64,000 bases of DNA. Source: Rhizobium sp. CF080 (GTDB taxonomy: Bacteria; Pseudomonadota; Alphaproteobacteria; Rhizobiales; Rhizobiaceae). Position 1 is the stretch's first letter. Each line of letters opens with the position of its first letter. The notes under the pieces were generated by a model, which had not been told where the DNA came from, searched no databases, and saw only the letters and a program-made list of their open reading frames with translations. The DNA lies in assembly GCF_000282095.2 (NCBI RefSeq), contig NZ_AKKC02000002.1, positions 558,001 through 622,000 on the forward strand, in the 5' to 3' direction. This document shows positions 45,399-54,652 of the stretch, piece after piece. The translations under genes were made by a program, and so were the position numbers.

Positions 45399-46294
45399 TG
45401 ACGCATGCAGAGACCAGATCCGCGGTGCTGAGCATCGGTCGGATCTATTGCGACCTGATTTTTACAGGCCTCGGCCACCTGCCGGTGCTCGGCCGTGAGA
45501 TCTATGCCAGCGGCATGGAGATCGCAGCCGGCGGCGGCGCCTTCATCGCGGCCGCGCATCTTGCCCATGCGGGCCGCAAGGTGGCGCTTGCCGCCCGGCT
45601 CGGCACGGATTCGCTATCGACGGGCGTCGAGGAGCAGATCCGGGACAGCGGCGTCGACCTGCGTTTCATCGAACATGCGGAAGATGCCGGGCCACAGGTG
45701 ACGGTCGCGGCCGTGGTCGGCCAGGACCGGGCCTTCCTCACCCGCCGCGCCGGGCCTGCGCTTCCCGCGACGCTCGAAGCGGCTCTCGACTGGGAGGAAG
45801 TCCGCCACCTGCACATTGCCGAATATGCGACGCTGCACGAGATCCCGGACCTCGTTTCCCGCGCCAAGGACAAGGGCCTGACCGTTTCGCTCGATCCGAG
45901 CTGGGATGCAACGCTGATCTATGACCGCGGCCTGCTGCGGGCCTGCGAGGGCGTTGACCTGTTCCTGCCCAATCTCGAAGAGGCCGAAGCGATCACCGGG
46001 TCGGCCGATCCGGAAGTTGCGCTCGCCAAGCTGTCTCTCGCCTTTCCGCTCGTCCTCCTCAAGGGTGGTGCCGAAGGCGCCTGGCTGATGTCCAACGGCC
46101 GGATGCTGCATGCGCCGGCGGAAACCGTGCCGGTGATCGATACGACCGGCGCCGGCGATGCCTTTAATGCCGGCTTCATCCACGCCTGGCTGAACGAGGC
46201 GTCGGAAGAAGCCGCCTTGCGTGCCGGCATCCGGTTCGGCAGCCGTGCCATCCAGGCGGCCGGCGGCGCCAAGCTGCTTGCCAGCAACGACTAG
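45395..46294 (+). CDS. PfkB-family carbohydrate kinase
   Basis: A 299-residue cytosolic kinase of the ribokinase/PfkB family. The first signature region is [20 protein letters not shown] and the catalytic motif is [13 protein letters not shown], containing the catalytic Asp. It phosphorylates a sugar or nucleoside; the substrate is unknown but presumably comes from the lyase/deacetylase reactions of this locus. It is the last gene of the operon and converges on an ABC ATPase gene two bases away. Confidence 0.92.
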   Translation: MMTHAETRSAVLSIGRIYCDLIFTGLGHLPVLGREIYASGMEIAAGGGAFIAAAHLAHAGRKVALAARLGTDSLSTGVEEQIRDSGVDLRFIEHAEDAGPQVTVAAVVGQDRAFLTRRAGPALPATLEAALDWEEVRHLHIAEYATLHEIPDLVSRAKDKGLTVSLDPSWDATLIYDRGLLRACEGVDLFLPNLEEAEAITGSADPEVALAKLSLAFPLVLLKGGAEGAWLMSNGRMLHAPAETVPVIDTTGAGDAFNAGFIHAWLNEASEEAALRAGIRFGSRAIQAAGGAKLLASND

Positions 46295-46296
46295 TT

Positions 46297-47298
46297 TTAG
46301 GCGATGGCGCGGTCGTTGGCGTCGAAGCGGTGCAGGCTTGTCCTGTCCGGCGTCGCAAACACCATGTCGTCGGGCGCATAGGCGTGTTCGCCGAACAGGC
46401 GGACGGTCAGAAGGCCGGTCGCCTCCGTTTCCAGATAGACGATCGTGTCAGCGCCGAGGTGTTCGACATGGATGACCTTGCCCTTCCAGTCGCCGCTTTC
46501 GCGTGACAGGGCGACATGTTCCGGGCGAACGCCGATCGTCTTGGCGCCCGTATCTCCCAGCTTTTCCGCCGGGATGAAATTCATCTGCGGCGAGCCGATG
46601 AAACCGGCGACGAAGACGTTGGCCGGCTTGTTGTAGAGTTCCATCGGCGAGCCGATCTGTTCGATGGCACCGGCATTGAGGACGACGATCTTGTCGGCAA
46701 GCGTCATCGCCTCGACCTGGTCGTGGGTGACGTAGATCATCGTCGCCTTGAGACGCCGGTGCAGGCCGGCGATCTCCAGGCGGGTCTGGACGCGGAGCGC
46801 CGCATCGAGGTTCGACAGCGGCTCGTCGAACAGGAAGAGTTTCGGTTCACGGACGATGGCGCGGCCGATCGCGACGCGCTGGCGCTGGCCGCCGGAGAGT
46901 TCCGCCGGGCGGCGGGCGAGATAGGGATCGAGCGACAGCATGCCGGAGGCCTTGGCGACGCGGGTGTCGATCTCGGCTTTTTCGGTGCCGGCCTGTTTCA
47001 GGCCGAGGCCCATATTGTCCTTGACCGTCAGGTGCGGATACAGCGCGTAGGACTGGAAGACCATGGCGATGCCGCGCTTGGCGGGCGGGGTCGTCGCCAT
47101 TTCCTGGCCGTCGATGCGGATCGAGCCGGACGTGGCGTCCTCGAGGCCGGCGATCACCCGCAGCAGCGTGGACTTGCCGCAGCCCGAGGGGCCGACGAAG
47201 ATCACGAACTCGCCGTCCTTGACCTCGAGATCGATGCCCTTCAGCACCTCGTTGCTGCCAAAGGCCTTGCGGATGGATTTCAGTTGAAGCGAACCCAA
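46297..47298 (-). CDS. Sugar ABC transporter ATP-binding protein (UgpC/MsmK type)
   Basis: A 333-residue cytosolic ATPase: Walker [10 protein letters not shown], signature [14 protein letters not shown], Walker [17 protein letters not shown] domain from about 230. It belongs to the second ABC system, being on the same strand as the Gfo/Idh gene, two permeases and a binding protein. It is not closely identical to the ATPase at 44358, so the two systems look independent. Confidence 0.95.
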   Translation of the reverse strand: MGSLQLKSIRKAFGSNEVLKGIDLEVKDGEFVIFVGPSGCGKSTLLRVIAGLEDATSGSIRIDGQEMATTPPAKRGIAMVFQSYALYPHLTVKDNMGLGLKQAGTEKAEIDTRVAKASGMLSLDPYLARRPAELSGGQRQRVAIGRAIVREPKLFLFDEPLSNLDAALRVQTRLEIAGLHRRLKATMIYVTHDQVEAMTLADKIVVLNAGAIEQIGSPMELYNKPANVFVAGFIGSPQMNFIPAEKLGDTGAKTIGVRPEHVALSRESGDWKGKVIHVEHLGADTIVYLETEATGLLTVRLFGEHAYAPDDMVFATPDRTSLHRFDANDRAIA

Positions 47299-47324
47299 GG
47301 GCGTTTTCCTTAAAAACTAGGCTT

Positions 47325-48386
47325 TTACAGGCGGACGGGCGCGCCGGTGCGCACGCTCTCATCCGCCGCGAGGCAGATGCGCAGCGACTGGACGGCGTCG
47401 TCCATGTGCCGGGTGAGATCGATATTGTCGCGGATGGCCTTCAGCACATAGGCCTGTTCGAGATCGCAGAGTTTCTGATGATCCGGCTCGCCGGTCATGG
47501 CGAGATCCTCGTCGCGCCGTACGAACTGGCCGTCCGGGCCGGTTTCGGCCGAATGAACGCGGATGACCGAGGTCTTGGTGTGCGTATCGATATCGTCGGA
47601 CTTCGCCTTGGCATCGACGAGGATCGAGACCGATCCCTTGGGCGACATCACGTCCTTCACGAAGAAGGCCATTTCCGACATCATCGGCCCCCAGCCGGCC
47701 TCATACCAGCCGACCGAGCCGTCCTCGAACAGGACCTGCATGTGGCCGTAATTATACATGTCCGGTGCGACCTCTTCCGTCATGCGCAGGCCCATGCCGC
47801 GGACTTCGACGGCCTTGGCATCGGTGATCTGGCACCAGACGTCGACGTAGTGTACGCCGCAATCGACGATCGGCGAGGTGGTCTGCATCAGCGCCTTGTG
47901 GACGTCCCACTTAGGCCCGGAGGACTGCTGGTTGAGGTTCATGCGGAAGACGAAGGGCGGCCCGAGCTTTCTCGCTTCGGCGATCAGCCGCATCCAGGAG
48001 GGATGGTGGCGGAGGATATAACCAACGACGAGTTTGCGGCCGTATTTCTTCGCGGCTGCAACAACACGTTCGGCATCGGCGACGGTGGTCGCCAGCGGCT
48101 TTTCGACGAAGACGTCGCAGCCGGCCTCGAAAGCCATCACCGCATAGTCCGCATGGGTATCGGAATAGGTGTTGATCGAGCAGAGATCCGGCTTCGTCTC
48201 GCTCAGCGCCTGCTCGAAATCGGAAAACATCGGATAGGCTTCGAACCCGGCCGGCAGGTCGCGCCGCGAACGGTTGACGAGACCGACGATCTCGAAGCCC
48301 GGATTGTCGTGGTAGGCGAGCGCGTGGCTCCTGCCCATGTTGCCGAGGCCAGCGACGAGGACGCGGATGGGGCGGGTGGAGGTCAT
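47325..48386 (-). CDS. Gfo/Idh/MocA-family oxidoreductase
   Basis: A 353-residue NAD(P)-dependent sugar dehydrogenase-like protein. The Rossmann motif is VLVAGLGNMGRSHALAYHDN near the start; the EKPLATT motif (about 95-101) follows FEAGCDVFV and carries the conserved lysine. Members oxidise inositols, glucose derivatives or amino sugars; the substrate is not evident. It lies between the ATPase and permease genes of the second ABC operon, separated from the permease by a RIME-like element. Confidence 0.9.
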   Translation of the reverse strand: MTSTRPIRVLVAGLGNMGRSHALAYHDNPGFEIVGLVNRSRRDLPAGFEAYPMFSDFEQALSETKPDLCSINTYSDTHADYAVMAFEAGCDVFVEKPLATTVADAERVVAAAKKYGRKLVVGYILRHHPSWMRLIAEARKLGPPFVFRMNLNQQSSGPKWDVHKALMQTTSPIVDCGVHYVDVWCQITDAKAVEVRGMGLRMTEEVAPDMYNYGHMQVLFEDGSVGWYEAGWGPMMSEMAFFVKDVMSPKGSVSILVDAKAKSDDIDTHTKTSVIRVHSAETGPDGQFVRRDEDLAMTGEPDHQKLCDLEQAYVLKAIRDNIDLTRHMDDAVQSLRICLAADESVRTGAPVRL

Positions 48387-48416
48387 TGGCTTTTTCCTTT
48401 GGCGGCGTGCCGTGTC

Positions 48417-48540
48417 GCCCCCTCACCCGGCCTCCGCTTCGCTCGGCCACCTTCTCCCCGAGGGGAGAGGATAACGGAGCCGGCGCGGCATATCTCTTCT
48501 CCCCAGCGGGGAGAAGGTGCCGGCAGGCGGATGAGGGGGA
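48417..48540. repeat. RIME-like palindromic element, copy 1
   Basis: CCCCTCA ... TGAGGGG form inverted ends. Inside are two CTTCTCCCC/GGGGAGAAGG-type hairpins with CCGGCAGGCGGATGAGG near the right end. It fills most of the 181-base gap between the Gfo/Idh and permease genes and is the same element type as copies at 50415 and 56868. Confidence 0.8.
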
Positions 48541-48567
48541 GCAACGGCTCCTCGGATTTAGACATCG

Positions 48568-49407
48568 TCACTTCACCGCCCCCGACGTAATCCCCCGGAT
48601 CAGTTGCCGCGAGAAGATGACGTAGAGAACCATGACCGGCAGGATCGCCAGGGACAGGGCCGAGAGCACGGCGTTCCAGTTGGTGACGAACTGGCCGATG
48701 AACATCTGGGCCCCCAAGGTCACCGTCTTGGTGGCCTCGCCGGGGGCCAGGATCAGCGGGAACCAGAGGTCGTTCCAGATCGGGATCATGGTGAAGACCG
48801 CGACCGTCGCCATGGCGGGGCGCACCAGCGGCAGGACGAGGCGGAAGAAGATCGCGTATTCCGAGAGCCCGTCGATGCGGCCGGCGCTCTTCAGGTCGTC
48901 CGAGACGGTGCGCATGAATTCCGACAGGATGAAGATCGCAAGCGGCAACCCTTGAGCCGTGTAGACCAGGATCAGCGAGGTCAGCGTGTTGACGAGGCCG
49001 GCGGCGACCATGCCCTGCAGGATCGCAACGGTGCCTAACCTTATCGGGATCATGATGCCGAGCGCGAGATAAAGGCCCATCAGCGTGTTGCCGCGGAAAC
49101 GGTATTCGGAGAGCGCGAAGGCGGCCATGGCGCCGAATAGCAAGACGAGCGCGATCGAGGCGACGGTAACGATCAGGCTGTTCTGGAAATAACCGACGAA
49201 ATTGCCCTGGCTCAGCACGGTCTGGTAACCGATCAAACTGAAGGTCGAGGGGGTCGGCAGGGCCATCGGCTGGCTGAAGATCGCGCTGCGGCTCTTGAAC
49301 GAATTGACCAGCGTCAGGAAGACCGGAAACAGCGCCACCAGCGTATAGGCGATCAGCGCCAGGTGGATGAAGGCGGCACGGACGGGGGCGGAGCGGGCTT
49401 TGGACAT
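48568..49407 (-). CDS. Sugar ABC transporter permease (MalG type)
   Basis: A 279-residue inner-membrane permease with six helices and the EAA-like loop SAGRIDGLSEYAIFFRLVLP. The start MSKARSAPVR is set 14 bases after the upstream permease stop; the long open frame before it is a shadow of that gene. Partner of the permease at 49422. Confidence 0.93.
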   Translation of the reverse strand: MSKARSAPVRAAFIHLALIAYTLVALFPVFLTLVNSFKSRSAIFSQPMALPTPSTFSLIGYQTVLSQGNFVGYFQNSLIVTVASIALVLLFGAMAAFALSEYRFRGNTLMGLYLALGIMIPIRLGTVAILQGMVAAGLVNTLTSLILVYTAQGLPLAIFILSEFMRTVSDDLKSAGRIDGLSEYAIFFRLVLPLVRPAMATVAVFTMIPIWNDLWFPLILAPGEATKTVTLGAQMFIGQFVTNWNAVLSALSLAILPVMVLYVIFSRQLIRGITSGAVK

Positions 49408-49421
49408 GTCTTTCGCTCCTC

Positions 49422-50372
49422 TCAGAACTGGTAGCGGCGCATGCGCCGCTGGATGACGAAAAGATAGAGCGCGACGCCGGCGAGGATGATCAGGAACATC
49501 ACGGCAGCGATCGTCGCGCCCATGGAACGGTCGCCCATCTGGTTCTGGAAGCCGAAGAAGGTGCGGTAAAGCAGCGTGCCGAGAATGTCGGTCGAGCCGT
49601 TGGGGCCGGCAAGCGCCCCTTGCACCGTGTAGATGAGGTCGAAGGCGTTGAAATTGCCGACGAAGGTGAGCACCGAAACGATGCCGATGGAGGGCAGGAT
49701 GAGCGGCAGCTTGATCTTCCAGAACTGGCTCCAGCCGGTAATGCCGTCGCATTCGGCGGCTTCCAGCACCTCGTCGGGGATGTTGAGCAACGCCGCATAG
49801 ATCAGCATCATCGGGATGCCGACATATTGCCAGACGGAGATCAGCGAGACGGCGATGAGCGCGGTTTCGGCCTTGCCGAGCCAGGGCGCAAAGGCCCATT
49901 TCAGGCCGACAAGATCCATCAGGCTCGGCGCGATGCCCCAGATTGGCGACAGGATGAGCTTCCAGATGAAACCGACGATGACGAAGGACAGCAGCGTCGG
50001 CACGAAGATCGCCGAGCGGTAAAAGGCGGCGAAGCGCAGGCCGGGCAGCGACAGCATGGCGGCAATCGCGATGCCGACCGGGTTCTGCACAGCCATGTGG
50101 ATGATGAAGAAGATGACGTTGTTGCGCAGCGCGTTCCAAAAATCGGCGGAAAGGCGCGGATCGCCGAACAGGGTCTGGAAATTGCTGAAACCGACGAAGG
50201 CGAGCTGGCCTTCGACGATGTTGAAGAACGATAACCGCAGGGTCTCGATCAGTGGCAGGATCATCACCGCCGTATAGACCAGGAATGCCGGTGCCAGGAA
50301 AACGGCGATATGCCAGCGGGTGGGGCGTTTCACCGGCACCGTTTCGATATCGGCAATTTCGGTATCGCTCAT
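49422..50372 (-). CDS. Sugar ABC transporter permease (MalF type)
   Basis: A 316-residue inner-membrane permease with EAA loop EAAECDGITGWSQFWKIKLP. The start MSDTEIADIE is chosen; further upstream codons are encoded by a RIME-like repeat. The gene is separated from the binding-protein gene by that repeat (196-base gap), unusual within one operon. Confidence 0.93.
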   Translation of the reverse strand: MSDTEIADIETVPVKRPTRWHIAVFLAPAFLVYTAVMILPLIETLRLSFFNIVEGQLAFVGFSNFQTLFGDPRLSADFWNALRNNVIFFIIHMAVQNPVGIAIAAMLSLPGLRFAAFYRSAIFVPTLLSFVIVGFIWKLILSPIWGIAPSLMDLVGLKWAFAPWLGKAETALIAVSLISVWQYVGIPMMLIYAALLNIPDEVLEAAECDGITGWSQFWKIKLPLILPSIGIVSVLTFVGNFNAFDLIYTVQGALAGPNGSTDILGTLLYRTFFGFQNQMGDRSMGATIAAVMFLIILAGVALYLFVIQRRMRRYQF

Positions 50373-50414
50373 GGATCTGGGTTCCGGTGTTTTTTTAACG
50401 GAGTATGCGAATCG

Positions 50415-50550
50415 CCCCTCATCCGCCTGCCGGCACCTTCTCCCCGTTTTGACGGGGAGAAGGGATATGCCGCGCCGTTTCCGTGCCCTCAAAGGGGTCG
50501 TGGGGCAAGTCCCCTCTCCCCGCAAGCGGGGAGAGGGTTAGGGTGAGGGG
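50415..50550. repeat. RIME-like palindromic element, copy 2
   Basis: Inverted ends CCCCTCA (50415-50421) and TGAGGGG (50544-50550). Inside are CTTCTCCCCGTTTTGACGGG-type and CTCTCCCCGCAAGCGGGGAG hairpins. It lies between the binding-protein and permease genes of the second ABC system. Confidence 0.82.
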
Positions 50551-50568
50551 CAGATACGCGAGGCTGCC

Positions 50569-51837
50569 TTACTTCGCCGGCTTGTACCAGCTGTCGAGGC
50601 CCTTCTGGGTTTCGGCAGCGGCCTGTTCCGGGGTTTGCGTGCCGTTGATCACGTTGGCCGAGACGCGCCACATTTCGAGGTCGAGGTTCGGCTGGCCGCG
50701 GCCGACGATGGCCGCACTCGGGCGGATCGTCGGCTTGCAGTTCTGGCGCCAGGAGACGAATTCCTGAGCGAGCGTGTCGGTCATCTTCACCGGCGTCGAG
50801 TTCAGGCTGAAGAAGCCCGGTGCGGCGTTAGCGTAGAGATCGGCGAATTCCGGCGAAGCGACCCAGGACAGGAATTTCTTGGCGGCTTCGAGGTTCTTGC
50901 CCTTGGCGTTGAGGCCGATGCCGATGTCGTTATGGTCGGAAATGTAGCAGGTATCGCCGGCCTTCTTCACCGGCGGCGGGAAGGCGCCCATTTCGAAATC
51001 GGCCTGCGCCTTGAACGGCGCGATTTCCCAGGAACCGGCCGGATAGATGGCGGCGCGGCCGAGGGTGAAGAGGTTCTGGCTGTCCGGATAGGTCTGGGCT
51101 TCGAAACCGTCGCCGAGATAGGGCTTCCATTTGGCGAGCGTCTTGTAGGGGTCGACCCAGTCGGCGTCGGTCAGCTTTTCCTTGCCTGCGATCAGCGCCT
51201 TGCGGCCGTCCTCGCCCTTCCAGTAGTTCGGGCCGATATTGTAATAGCCCATGGTCGCCGCTTCCCACTGGTCCTTGGTGCCCATGGCGAGCGGGATGTA
51301 TTTGCCGTCCTTCTTGAACTTCTCGAGAACCGCGAAGAACTCGTCCTCGGTCTTCGGGATCTGGACGCCGACATCCGTGAAGGCCTTCTTGTTGTAGATG
51401 AAGCCGTGGATGACGGAGGCCATCGGCACGCAGAAGGTGGTCTTGCCGTCGTCAGTGCTCCAGGCGGACTTGCCGACGTCGGAGAAGTTGGAAATGCCCG
51501 GCAGGTCGTTCAGCGATGCGAGTTGGCCCTTCTGGAACATGGCGAGCGACAGGTCGAACGGACGGCAGGTGATGAGGTCACCCGCGGTGCCGGCTTCGAG
51601 CTTGGCGTTGACGGCGGAATTGTATTCCGTCGGCGCCATTGGCGCGAAGGTCACCTTGATGCCCGGGTTCTTGGCTTCGAAGGCGGGAATGATCTTCTGC
51701 TGCCAGATCGGCAGGTCGTCATTGCGCCAGCTCTCGATGGTGAGCGTGGCGGTCTGAGCGGACGCTCCAGTGGCAACAAAGCCCGCCGGTGCGAGTACGG
51801 TCGTGGCAAAAAGAATGCTTTTCAATATGCGTGTCAT
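50569..51837 (-). CDS. Sugar ABC transporter substrate-binding protein
   Basis: A 422-residue periplasmic binding protein of the CUT1 type. The signal peptide MTRILKSILFATTVLAPAGF extends to about ASA-Q28. Typical parts are AFEAKNPGIKVTFAPMAPTE, HGFIYNKKAF and AAIYPAGSWEIAPF. GGGAGAACATC precedes the ATG. It lies just downstream of the murQ-like gene on the same strand, so the ligand is probably an amino sugar such as MurNAc or GlcNAc; this is inferred from context. Confidence 0.93.
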   Translation of the reverse strand: MTRILKSILFATTVLAPAGFVATGASAQTATLTIESWRNDDLPIWQQKIIPAFEAKNPGIKVTFAPMAPTEYNSAVNAKLEAGTAGDLITCRPFDLSLAMFQKGQLASLNDLPGISNFSDVGKSAWSTDDGKTTFCVPMASVIHGFIYNKKAFTDVGVQIPKTEDEFFAVLEKFKKDGKYIPLAMGTKDQWEAATMGYYNIGPNYWKGEDGRKALIAGKEKLTDADWVDPYKTLAKWKPYLGDGFEAQTYPDSQNLFTLGRAAIYPAGSWEIAPFKAQADFEMGAFPPPVKKAGDTCYISDHNDIGIGLNAKGKNLEAAKKFLSWVASPEFADLYANAAPGFFSLNSTPVKMTDTLAQEFVSWRQNCKPTIRPSAAIVGRGQPNLDLEMWRVSANVINGTQTPEQAAAETQKGLDSWYKPAK

Positions 51838-51863
51838 GATGTTCTCCCTTTTATATGCGCCTT

Positions 51864-52778
51864 TCAGGCGCGTTTCATGGAACTCTTGGACGCCTGCAAT
51901 TCGGCAAGCGCTACGCGCAGCACATCTTCTGAATGGCTAAGCAAGGCCTTGGCGGCCTCGACATCGGCCGCGCCCGCCGCAAGCAGGACCGCGACTTTCA
52001 CCGACCCCTCGGCGGTCTCGATCCAGTCACGGGCCTCGTTGAAACCGATGCCGGCGATATCGGCCACCATGCGGGCGGCGCGGATGCGCAGCTTGCCGTT
52101 GTCGGCGCGCAGATTGACCATATGGCCGTCATGCACGTGGCCGAGTTTGATGGCTGACAGCGTCGACAGCATGTTGAAGGCGATCTTCTGCGCCGTGGCG
52201 GCACCCATGCGGGTGGAGCCGGCGACGACTTCCGGCGGCGTTTCGAGCAGGATCGCCGCATCGGCGCTCTCGAACAGTTTTGCGCCGACATTGTTGGCCA
52301 TCGCCACGAGTTTTGCGCCCCGGCGTTTCGCGGTCTCGGCAACCGCCACCGTATAGGGTGTCGAACCGCTCGCGGAAACGCAGATGACGCAATCCGCGGC
52401 TTCGATGATGTCGGCGTCACGCGCGCCCAGAGACGCGTCGTCTTCGGGACCGCCGGGCAGGTCAGCTATGCCGGAAAGACCGCCGGCAAAAAGGATGACG
52501 ATCCGTTCCGGAGGGATGCCGTAGGTGCCGGGCAGCTCCATGGCATCGGCCATCGCCACGAGGCCGGCACTGCCGGCGCCGGCATAGATCACCTTGCCGC
52601 CGGATTTCAAAGCTGCAGCGACGAGATCGGCGGCCTTGGCGATCGCCGGAATGGCTTGATCGACAACCTTGGCAGCCGCCTGCTGGCCGGATGCGAGAAG
52701 CGCGAGGATTTCGGCGGACGCGAGCGTATCGAGCCCTTCCGCTTTCCCATGTCTCGCCTCGGTGGCAGTTGTGCTCAT
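51864..52778 (-). CDS. murQ: N-acetylmuramic acid 6-phosphate etherase-like protein (MurQ)
   Basis: A 304-residue SIS-fold enzyme predicted to split the lactyl ether of MurNAc-6-phosphate, giving GlcNAc-6-phosphate and lactate. The conserved blocks are VIYAGAGSAGLVAMADAMEL, GGPEDDASLGARD and ASGSTPYTVA. The two catalytic glutamates appear to be kept (AMELP, GPEDD), although the usual GTSGRL stretch is GSAGLV. GGGAGAAACCGG precedes the ATG. It leads the leftward transcript with the binding protein and is divergent from the kinase gene. A different phospho-amino sugar substrate cannot be excluded. Confidence 0.85.
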   Translation of the reverse strand: MSTTATEARHGKAEGLDTLASAEILALLASGQQAAAKVVDQAIPAIAKAADLVAAALKSGGKVIYAGAGSAGLVAMADAMELPGTYGIPPERIVILFAGGLSGIADLPGGPEDDASLGARDADIIEAADCVICVSASGSTPYTVAVAETAKRRGAKLVAMANNVGAKLFESADAAILLETPPEVVAGSTRMGAATAQKIAFNMLSTLSAIKLGHVHDGHMVNLRADNGKLRIRAARMVADIAGIGFNEARDWIETAEGSVKVAVLLAAGAADVEAAKALLSHSEDVLRVALAELQASKSSMKRA

Positions 52779-52801
52779 CCGGTTTCTCCCTCTAGTCCAA
52801 A

Positions 52802-52969
52802 ATGATGCCAAAAAAATACCAATTGTCCAGAAGGAAAATTAACTTTTATGAACGGATTGATAACCTCAGCAAAAACCATGGAAAATAATGAAGCAATATC
52901 AAATATATGAAACCTACCGTTTGAGATTTTTGAAATCACGCTTGGTTATTGGTACTTTTTTGGTATTAT
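52802..52969. promoter_or_regulatory. Divergent promoters with a matched operator-like box on each
   Basis: The AT-rich gap between murQ and the kinase gene carries one sequence twice, once per strand and each facing its own gene: TTGGTAYTTTTTTGGYATYA at 52949-52968 (+) and, as its reverse complement, at 52803-52822. Each copy holds two TTGG half-sites ten bases apart. The rightward copy overlaps a -10 (TATTAT) with TTGGTT about 16 bases upstream. They are good candidates for sites of the GntR regulator encoded at 53871. Confidence 0.6.
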
Positions 52970-52986
52970 CGTCCGTGGAGGTATCC

Positions 52987-53874
52987 ATGACGGCCTATTT
53001 TATCGGAATCGATGGTGGTGGAACGAGTTGCCGTGCGGCATTGGCTGACGGAAATGGCACCATCCTTGGCCGCGGCAAGAGCGGCGCCTCCAATATCCTG
53101 ACGGATCCCGACACGGCCCTGAAACATATCGCCGAGGCTTCGCACCTCGCTTTCTCCGAAGCCGGGTTGGAGCCCGAGCTTTCCGCCGCCTCCGCCGTTC
53201 TCGGCCTTGCCGGCAACAATGTCGGCGATGCGGTGAGTTATGTGCAGGCGCGGCTGCCCTTCAGGCAATCGAATATCGTTTCCGACGGCGTGATCGCGCT
53301 GCAGGGCGCGATCGGCGACGAAGACGGGGCGATCGGCATCGTCGGCACCGGCACCGTTTATATCGCCCGGCACCAGGGCCGGCTTCACTCGGTCGCCGGC
53401 TGGGGTTTCCAGGTGAGCGATCTCGGCAGCGGCGCCCGGCTCGGCCAGCTTGCGCTGCAGGAAAGCCTGCTCGCCTATGACAATATCCACCCGATGACGG
53501 GCCTGTCGAAGGCGATCCTCGCCGAGTTCGACGACAATCCGGAAAAGGTGGTCGATTTCGCCCGATTGGCGAAGCCCGGCGATTTCGGGCGTCACACGCC
53601 CAAGGTGTTCGAGTTTGCGCGGCGGGGAGACGAGGCGGCTATCCGCATTCTCAAGACCGGGGCAACGGGCATCGACGAGGCGCTCGATGCCGTGAATGCC
53701 CTTACCCAAGGCAAAGGCCGGCTCTGCCTGCTCGGCGGGCTCGCCCCTCTCTATCCCGAATATCTGGCCGAGCGGCATCGCGCCCGGCTTTCCGAGCCGC
53801 TTGCCGATGCGCTGACCGGCGCGGTGGCGCTTGCCGTCAAGACCTATGGTGCGCGGGCGGAGCTCAGCGCATGA
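52987..53874 (+). CDS. BadF/BadG-type N-acetylhexosamine kinase
   Basis: A 295-residue cytosolic sugar kinase. The ASKHA phosphate-1 motif is FIGIDGGGTSCRAAL at the start, followed by GTGTVYIARHQG and GFQVSDLGSGARLG. This family contains GlcNAc kinases and MurK, which phosphorylates both MurNAc and GlcNAc, fitting the murQ and nagA neighbours. TGGAGGTATCC precedes the chosen ATG; the 33 codons upstream are inside the AT-rich promoter. Its stop overlaps the GntR gene start. Confidence 0.88.
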   Translation: MTAYFIGIDGGGTSCRAALADGNGTILGRGKSGASNILTDPDTALKHIAEASHLAFSEAGLEPELSAASAVLGLAGNNVGDAVSYVQARLPFRQSNIVSDGVIALQGAIGDEDGAIGIVGTGTVYIARHQGRLHSVAGWGFQVSDLGSGARLGQLALQESLLAYDNIHPMTGLSKAILAEFDDNPEKVVDFARLAKPGDFGRHTPKVFEFARRGDEAAIRILKTGATGIDEALDAVNALTQGKGRLCLLGGLAPLYPEYLAERHRARLSEPLADALTGAVALAVKTYGARAELSA

Positions 53875-54635
53875 ACCAGACGCTCGCCGCCATCCTGCCG
53901 CTCGACGGCCTGCAATCGGCCGGCACCGGGCCGCTTTACCGGAAGCTGCGCCAGAGCCTTGAAGATGCGATCCGCACCGGCAAGCTCGGCCATGGCGACG
54001 CCCTGCCGGCCGAACGCGATCTTGCCGACTACGCCAATGTCAGTCGGGTCACGGTGCGCAAGGCGGTCGATGATCTCGTCAAGGACGGGCTGCTCACCCG
54101 CAAGCACGGCTCCGGCACGTTCGTGGTCAAGCCGATGTCGCGCGTCGAGCAGCCGCTGACTCGGCTCACCTCGTTCACCGAAGACATGGCACGGCGGGGC
54201 CTGGTGACGCGATCCGAATGGCTGGAGCGCGGACTTTTCCACCCCTCGCCCGAGGAGATGATGATGCTTGGCCTTGCGCCCGGCGAGAAGGTCGCCCGGC
54301 TGGGTCGCCTACGCCTCGGCAACGATATGCCGCTTGCGATCGAGCGGGCCAGCATTTCCGCCGACTTCCTGCCGGATCCTTCGGCCGTGACCAATTCGCT
54401 CTATGCGGAGCTCGAAAAAAAGGATGCGAGGCCGGTGCGCGCCATACAGCGGATATCGGCCTGCAATATGAAGAACCCGGATGCCGGGCTGCTGGCCGTG
54501 CCGATCGGCTCCGCCGGCCTTTCGATCGAGCGGGTTTCCTATCTGGCATCCGGCCGGGTGGTGGAACTTACCCGCTCGCTCTATCGCGGCGATGCCTATG
54601 ATTTCGTGGCTGAGCTCTCGCTTGGCGAAAACTGA
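53871..54635 (+). CDS. GntR/HutC-family regulator with UTRA domain
   Basis: A 254-residue transcription regulator. The winged-helix domain (about 19-87) shows GPLYRKLRQSLEDAIRTGKL and YANVSRVTVRKAVDDLVKDG, then the UTRA effector domain (about 105-250). Family members such as NagR and DasR bind amino-sugar phosphates. It is embedded in the kinase-SIS-nagA operon by a four-base overlap, so it probably controls this locus via the TTGG boxes upstream. Confidence 0.93.
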   Translation: MNQTLAAILPLDGLQSAGTGPLYRKLRQSLEDAIRTGKLGHGDALPAERDLADYANVSRVTVRKAVDDLVKDGLLTRKHGSGTFVVKPMSRVEQPLTRLTSFTEDMARRGLVTRSEWLERGLFHPSPEEMMMLGLAPGEKVARLGRLRLGNDMPLAIERASISADFLPDPSAVTNSLYAELEKKDARPVRAIQRISACNMKNPDAGLLAVPIGSAGLSIERVSYLASGRVVELTRSLYRGDAYDFVAELSLGEN

Positions 54636-54652
54636 CGTTCGAGGACGATGTT

